From assembly GCA_946478675.1 (NCBI GenBank), contig CAMLEF010000160.1:1-9873 (forward strand): a DNA stretch of 9,873 bases. Direction: 5' to 3'. Below the pieces are notes generated by a model that was not told where the DNA came from, did not search any database, and saw only the letters and a list, made by a program, of their open reading frames with translations. This document shows, in pieces, positions 5,950 to 9,873 of this stretch. How positions within the stretch are numbered: the first letter of the stretch is position 1; every line of letters begins with the position of its first letter. The DNA comes from an uncultured Flavobacteriales bacterium. GTDB taxonomy: Bacteria; Bacteroidota; Bacteroidia; Palsa-965. The position numbers and the translations under genes were made by a program.

Positions 5950-7218
5950 ATGATCACCCGTCTTTCCCGCCGTTTCAACCGGTTTATTTCCATCGGCGTT
6001 CAATCCTCCATGAGCGATCCGGAGAAACGTCGCGTGCGGCTGCTGAATGTTTTTTACCTGCTCGCTGTTTTCGCATATACCGCTTCGACGGTCGAAACCT
6101 ACGTTGTCGACGGTGTGCAGGATGGAAATCTCATCCTCGGTTTCGGATTGGCCTTCACACTCGGTATTTTTTTCCTGTACGCAGGACGTGTGCGCGTCAC
6201 GGAATTCTATTTGCTGCTCGTTGCGAACCTGACGATCTTCTTTTTTGAAAACAGTCATGGCCCGGCGGCAGGAACGTATCTTTTTTATTTTCCGTTCATG
6301 ATGCTTATCGCCTTCCTGGTGGATTTCCGGAAGTTCTGGCTGGCGTTCATGAACATTATGATCACGGTGCTTTTTGTGGTAACGGGGATCGTGCTGCGTT
6401 ACCGTTTCCTCTACCATTATTTTCCGCACGGTGTCGAGGACAGCTCGTTTCTTTTCAACCTGGTCTTTGCGGGCATCATGATGGCGGCTATTGCGCTGGT
6501 CATCATCCGGCAGAGCTACGTCGAGTATTCCGGTTTTTTGCGAAGAATGCAGGAACAACGGGAAACCGAAGAGCGGATGAAAACGATCATTCGCGAAAAA
6601 GAAACGCTGCTCGCCGAAGTGCATCATCGCGTGAAGAACAACCTTGCCGTTATTTCCAGCCTGCTGAATCTCCAGATGAATACGGTGACCAACGATTACA
6701 CCCGCGAGGTGCTGCGCGAAAGCCGGAACCGGGTTGCGTCGATGGCGCTCATTCACCAGAAACTTTACAAGACGGCCAATACGGAAGAGATCGATTTCGG
6801 TCAATACGCTGCCGAGCTCGTGGAAGATATCCGTCATTCCTACGACGAGACGATTTCGCGCAACGTGCAGGTGGAAGTGCTGGCCGAGCATCACCGTCTC
6901 GGATTGACGGTGGCTGTTCCCTGCGGGTTAATCCTGAACGAGCTGCTGAGCAATTGCTACAAGCATGCTTTTCCCGCAGGACGTCCCGGCAAGATCACCA
7001 TCCGTTTTGAAAGCGCGTCGTTCCCCGGCGGATTTGTGCTCGGGGTAGAAGACAACGGCATCGGCCTGCCTGCGGATTTTAAGCCCGGCGATACGAACTC
7101 GCTCGGCATGACGATCATTCAATCGCTGGCGGAACAGCTGGATGCGCAATGGAAATTTGGCCGCGGTACACCCTCCGGCACTCATTTTCGCATGGAGTTT
7201 CGCACGGGCGGCAAGTAG
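5950..7218 (+). CDS. Sensor histidine kinase, HisKA_2 type, with six-TM N-terminal sensor region
   Basis: This 422-aa membrane sensor kinase autophosphorylates a His and would pass phosphate to a response regulator. About six membrane helices (residues ~31-50, 61-79, 83-100, 107-125, 129-150, 166-187) form the sensor part, with no large periplasmic domain, so it may sense something in or near the membrane. A short linker helix follows (about 190-220). The HisKA_2 dimerisation motif is EVHHRVKNNLAVISSLLNLQ (223-242), with H226 the likely phospho-acceptor. The HATPase domain has an N-box (ILNELLSNCYKHAF; N330, N335), G1 (EDNGIGLP; D368) and G2 (SLGMTII; G386). No receiver domain or adjacent regulator gene is visible, so it is an orphan here. 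I chose ATG 5950 over the GTG at 5944. It is divergent from mtgA with 69 bp between the starts. Confidence 0.93.
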   Translation: MITRLSRRFNRFISIGVQSSMSDPEKRRVRLLNVFYLLAVFAYTASTVETYVVDGVQDGNLILGFGLAFTLGIFFLYAGRVRVTEFYLLLVANLTIFFFENSHGPAAGTYLFYFPFMMLIAFLVDFRKFWLAFMNIMITVLFVVTGIVLRYRFLYHYFPHGVEDSSFLFNLVFAGIMMAAIALVIIRQSYVEYSGFLRRMQEQRETEERMKTIIREKETLLAEVHHRVKNNLAVISSLLNLQMNTVTNDYTREVLRESRNRVASMALIHQKLYKTANTEEIDFGQYAAELVEDIRHSYDETISRNVQVEVLAEHHRLGLTVAVPCGLILNELLSNCYKHAFPAGRPGKITIRFESASFPGGFVLGVEDNGIGLPADFKPGDTNSLGMTIIQSLAEQLDAQWKFGRGTPSGTHFRMEFRTGGK

Positions 7219-7236
7219 GTTTTTCATTGGGGAAAT

Positions 7237-7272
7237 GCCCGGCTGTCTGTGTTTTGTCCAGTGGCCGGGGGC
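7237..7272 (+). terminator. Weak hairpin after the kinase gene, possible terminator
   Basis: CCCGGC (7238-7243) pairs with GCCGGG (7264-7269) around a 20-base loop, a short distance after the kinase TAG at 7216-7218. There is no proper T-tract, only CTTTG a few bases on. Termination here is plausible but poorly supported. Confidence 0.25.
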
Positions 7273-7302
7273 TTTGCAGTTTCAAATATTTTTCTATATT
7301 GT
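7273..7302 (+). promoter_or_regulatory. Probable Bacteroidetes-type promoter of the SprB-repeat gene
   Basis: TTTG at 7273-7276 and TATATTG at 7295-7301 are separated by 18 bases. This resembles the phylum's TTG / TAnnTTTG promoter, with a near match at the second box. Transcription would start around 7308, giving a leader of about 29 bases before the ATG at 7337. It is in the 118-bp gap after the kinase gene, and the surrounding stretch is locally AT-rich. Confidence 0.45.
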
Positions 7303-7336
7303 GCGAGGCTCCAAGTGAAACAGAATCCATTTAACA

Positions 7337-9873
7337 ATGAAAAATTTTTACAGATTTTTCAACGCAGTGCTATTAGTGCTGTGTTTAGCGCCGCTTGCTC
7401 AAAAACTTCATGCCCAGGCTTCGGCCTGCCCGGCTGTCAATGCCGGTCCCGATGTGAACACATGTTCCGGTAACTGCGTGAACCTTACGGCTACCGTACA
7501 GGGCTCCGTAGGAACAACGAGCTACACGACCGGATCGATTCCCTACAATCCGTATTCGTACACTACGGGAACCCAGGTGCTCGTCAATATCGACGATACC
7601 TGGACGCCGGTCATCTCCATGCCGTTCTGCTTTCAGTTTTACGGCAACACCTACAACCAGATGGTGATCGGCTCGAACGGTATTCTTACGTTCAACACCT
7701 CGGTTGCCGGCGGTTATTGCGATTGGCAGATAACAGCGCCGATACCGTCTACGTCTTCTTACGACAACTGCATCATGGCGCCGTACCAGGATATCGATCC
7801 TTCGATCGGCAGCACTTCGGACGTGCGTTACCAGGTTTACGGCAGCGCGCCCTGCCGCGAGTTTGTTGTGAGCTGGTATAATGTGCCGATGTATTCCTCT
7901 TCGTGCAACAGCCTGCTGGCGACTTCGCAGATCGTACTGCACGAAACCACGAACATTATCGATATCTACATCGAGAACAAACCGCTTTGTTCTTCCTGGA
8001 ACAGCGGCGCGGGAGTCGAAGGTATCGTGGCGCCGGGCAATACGGCGTCGGTGATCACAGCCGGGCGAAATTACCCGACACAATGGACCGCCACCAATGA
8101 CGGGCAACGATTTGTTCCATCGGGAGCGCCGAACTACTCCGTGCAATGGACAGGGCCAAGCGGTGTGATAGGAAATACAACTACCGTCAACGTTTGTCCA
8201 ACGACAACAACAACGTATACCGCCACTGTCACCAACTCGAGCTGCTCCGGCCCGATCGTGGTTTCCGACCAGGTCACGGTCAACATTACGAACTCGCTGA
8301 GCGCAACGACTTCTGCTACGGCAGCTTCCTGCACCACCAATAACGGAACAGCCACGGTTACTCCTTCCGGCGGTTCCGGCAACTATACGTACAGCTGGTC
8401 TCCTTCCGGAGGAAATGCCGCTACCGCGACGGGCCTCGGAGCCGGAACGTACACTTGCACCATCACCGACGTGAACAGCGGTTGTGTCACGACAGCAGTA
8501 GTCTCCGTTCCCAATGCCGGAGGCGTTAACTCGACACAATCAGTAACGAACATCACCTGTAACGCTGCGGGCAATGGCTCTGCTTCCGTTACCGCAAGCG
8601 GCGGTTCCGGCATTTACACGTACAGCTGGGCGCCCAGCGGCGGCAATGCAGCAACAGCAACCAACCTCGGCCCGGGAACCTATACCTGTACCATCACCGA
8701 CAGCAACGGCTGTACGTCAACACAGGCCGTAACGATCACCCAGCCGCCTGCGATTACGGCAACGAACTCCGTGACGAACGTGCTCTGCAACGGCAACAGC
8801 GACGGAAGTGCGACGGTTACGGCATCCGGCGGCACCGGCACACTTACTTACAGCTGGACGCCTGCAGGAGGAAATGCCGCTGCTGCAACTAACCTTCCCG
8901 CCGGCAGCTATACCTGTACCATTACCGACGCCAACGGTTGCTCGACAACTTCACAGGCGACCATTACGCAACCCAACGCGCTCAGCGCTCCTGTTACGGT
9001 AACACCGATGGGCTGCAACACGACCACATCCGCTTCCGCCAACGTGAGCGGCGGCACGGGCCCATATACCTATAGCTGGTCGAGCGGCGGTACCGGCCAG
9101 ACGGAAAGCAACCTCGGCGCCGGCAGCTATACGCTAACGGTGACGGATGCGAACAACTGCAACGTGACCACACAGTTTACAGTTGTGCCCTCTTCTGCGA
9201 TTACCGTAACAACAGCGGCTACGGATGCTTCCTGCTTCGGCGGCAACAACGGAACGGCAACGGTTTCTCCTTCCGGTGGCAACCCGCCGTACACGTATTC
9301 CTGGTCGCCGTCCGGTGGCACCAACGCCACTGCAACCGGATTGACTCCCGGCACTTACACCTGCACGATCACTGATGCGAACGGTTGTACTACTACGCAA
9401 ACGGTTGCCGTGTCGCAGCCGTCGCAGCTGACCGCAACGGCAAGCGGCGTGAACATTTCCTGCTTCGGCGCAACGAATGGTTCGGCTTCTGTGAATGCGA
9501 GCGGCGGTACCGGAACGTATACTTACAGCTGGTCGCCTTCCGGCGGAACGGCAGCAACCGCATCGGGTCTTGTAGCAGGCACGTATGTCTGCACGATCAC
9601 GGACGCGAACGGTTGCACGACAACACAATCGGCTGTGCTCACACAACCCGCTGCAGTGACCGCTACGGCTACCGGCAACTCCGTCTGCAACGGCGGTAAC
9701 GCAACGATCAGCGCATCGGGTTCCGGCGGAACGGCACCGTATACCTACGCCTGGTCGAATGGCCCGACGACTGCTTCTCAAACCGTCACCGTAACGGGAA
9801 CGACAACGTACACCGTAACGGTTACCGATGCGAACAACTGCAGCACGACGTCAACGGCCACCGTAACGCTGAA
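7337..9873 (+). CDS. Large secreted SprB-repeat surface protein (5' 845 codons; continues past the window)
   Basis: The frame from the ATG at 7337 stays open to the window edge. A signal peptide is clear: FYRF, a hydrophobic core (AVLLVLCLAPLA), and a probable cleavage after LHA at residue 26. Residues about 31-245 are a Cys- and aromatic-rich beta domain containing GSNGILTF (112-119), a pattern seen in the N-terminal part of many Bacteroidetes type IX-secreted proteins. An Ig/PKD-like segment follows at about 250-320 (QWTGPSG, then TTTTTYTATVTN). From residue 321 it is a tandem array of about 76-residue SprB-like repeats, each with GGTGTYTYSW-like and YTCTITDANGC-like strands. Such proteins act as adhesins or gliding-related filaments on the cell surface. 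By family precedent the missing C-terminus should carry a type IX sorting domain (often the gliding-associated type B). Composition is very rich in Thr, Ser, Gly and Ala. Confidence 0.92.
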   Translation, partial: MKNFYRFFNAVLLVLCLAPLAQKLHAQASACPAVNAGPDVNTCSGNCVNLTATVQGSVGTTSYTTGSIPYNPYSYTTGTQVLVNIDDTWTPVISMPFCFQFYGNTYNQMVIGSNGILTFNTSVAGGYCDWQITAPIPSTSSYDNCIMAPYQDIDPSIGSTSDVRYQVYGSAPCREFVVSWYNVPMYSSSCNSLLATSQIVLHETTNIIDIYIENKPLCSSWNSGAGVEGIVAPGNTASVITAGRNYPTQWTATNDGQRFVPSGAPNYSVQWTGPSGVIGNTTTVNVCPTTTTTYTATVTNSSCSGPIVVSDQVTVNITNSLSATTSATAASCTTNNGTATVTPSGGSGNYTYSWSPSGGNAATATGLGAGTYTCTITDVNSGCVTTAVVSVPNAGGVNSTQSVTNITCNAAGNGSASVTASGGSGIYTYSWAPSGGNAATATNLGPGTYTCTITDSNGCTSTQAVTITQPPAITATNSVTNVLCNGNSDGSATVTASGGTGTLTYSWTPAGGNAAAATNLPAGSYTCTITDANGCSTTSQATITQPNALSAPVTVTPMGCNTTTSASANVSGGTGPYTYSWSSGGTGQTESNLGAGSYTLTVTDANNCNVTTQFTVVPSSAITVTTAATDASCFGGNNGTATVSPSGGNPPYTYSWSPSGGTNATATGLTPGTYTCTITDANGCTTTQTVAVSQPSQLTATASGVNISCFGATNGSASVNASGGTGTYTYSWSPSGGTAATASGLVAGTYVCTITDANGCTTTQSAVLTQPAAVTATATGNSVCNGGNATISASGSGGTAPYTYAWSNGPTTASQTVTVTGTTTYTVTVTDANNCSTTSTATVTL
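8297..9873 (+). repeat. Tandem SprB-like repeat array, 228-bp period, inside the surface-protein gene
   Basis: Seven units begin at 8297, 8525, 8753, 8981, 9200, 9428 and 9656 (residues 321, 397, 473, 549, 622, 698, 774). Five of the six complete units are exactly 228 bp (76 residues); the fourth is 219 bp. Each unit runs from a hydrophobic-Thr-Ala-like start, through a Cys, an SGG(S/T)G..TYSW strand and a YTCTITD strand, to NGC. Units 1, 2, 3, 5 and 6 have three Cys; units 4 and 7 have only two, with Leu or Val replacing the Cys of YTC. Copies differ at many synonymous positions, so the array is old or diversified rather than freshly duplicated. The seventh unit is cut by the window edge and is the most divergent. 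Confidence 0.9.

Noticed and set aside
5929..6894. 321-codon minus-strand frame opposite the histidine kinase
   Set aside because: The plus strand has all the kinase motifs. The minus frame is rich in His, Arg and Gln with no domain and is a shadow.
7385..8539. Long 384-codon open frame on the minus strand within the surface-protein gene
   Set aside because: It is very rich in Arg, His and Cys and lies opposite a signal-peptide-bearing, repeat-containing plus-strand gene. It is the complement of Thr/Ala/Gly-rich codons, not a gene.
8297..9873. Regular repeats that could be mistaken for a CRISPR array
   Set aside because: The repeats are in frame, 228 bp long, diverged at synonymous sites and encode a known protein repeat type. 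There are no spacers and no cas genes.

Overview
The window looks like a Bacteroidota chromosome, probably of the Chitinophagales/Sphingobacteriia kind. The evidence is a Bacteroidetes-type tyrosine integrase, a surface protein made of SprB-type repeats, a TAnnTTTG-like promoter ahead of that protein, and a lack of clear Shine-Dalgarno sequences. There are two compositional zones. By hand count, bases 481-540 are 23/60 G+C and bases 5221-5280 are 39/60, so the left part (to about 3970) reads as an acquired element and the right part as host backbone.

Left zone (1-3970): the 3' end of an unidentified plus-strand gene and a strong hairpin terminator; a 182-bp gene-free stretch with several bulged hairpins and a tandem decamer; a compact three-gene minus-strand cassette (five-TM Yip1-like membrane protein, small single-TM protein, 324-aa protein with an RteC-like C-terminal end); then a terminator and a complete tyrosine recombinase with all catalytic residues. 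A 13-bp tandem repeat lies just upstream of the integrase start. The layout fits the integrase end of an integrative element or genomic island carrying a cargo operon. The cargo is the best candidate in the window for an undescribed system, but its function cannot be read from the sequence.

Middle (3970-5950): a 12-bp inverted repeat marks the boundary. Beyond it are three minus-strand genes: a monofunctional peptidoglycan glycosyltransferase (mtgA), a translationally coupled predicted lipoprotein with a proline-rich linker and C-terminal membrane hairpin, and a VOC/glyoxalase-fold protein. Between the last two sits what looks like the 3' remnant of a lost gene overlapping the VOC start codon.

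Right (5950-9873), plus strand: a six-TM HisKA_2-type sensor histidine kinase with no response regulator in view, then the first 845 codons of a large secreted protein. That protein has a signal peptide, an N-terminal beta-rich domain and an Ig/PKD-like segment, followed by a tandem array of 76-residue SprB-like units that runs off the window. It is probably a type IX-secreted adhesin or gliding-type surface protein; the sorting domain would lie outside the window.
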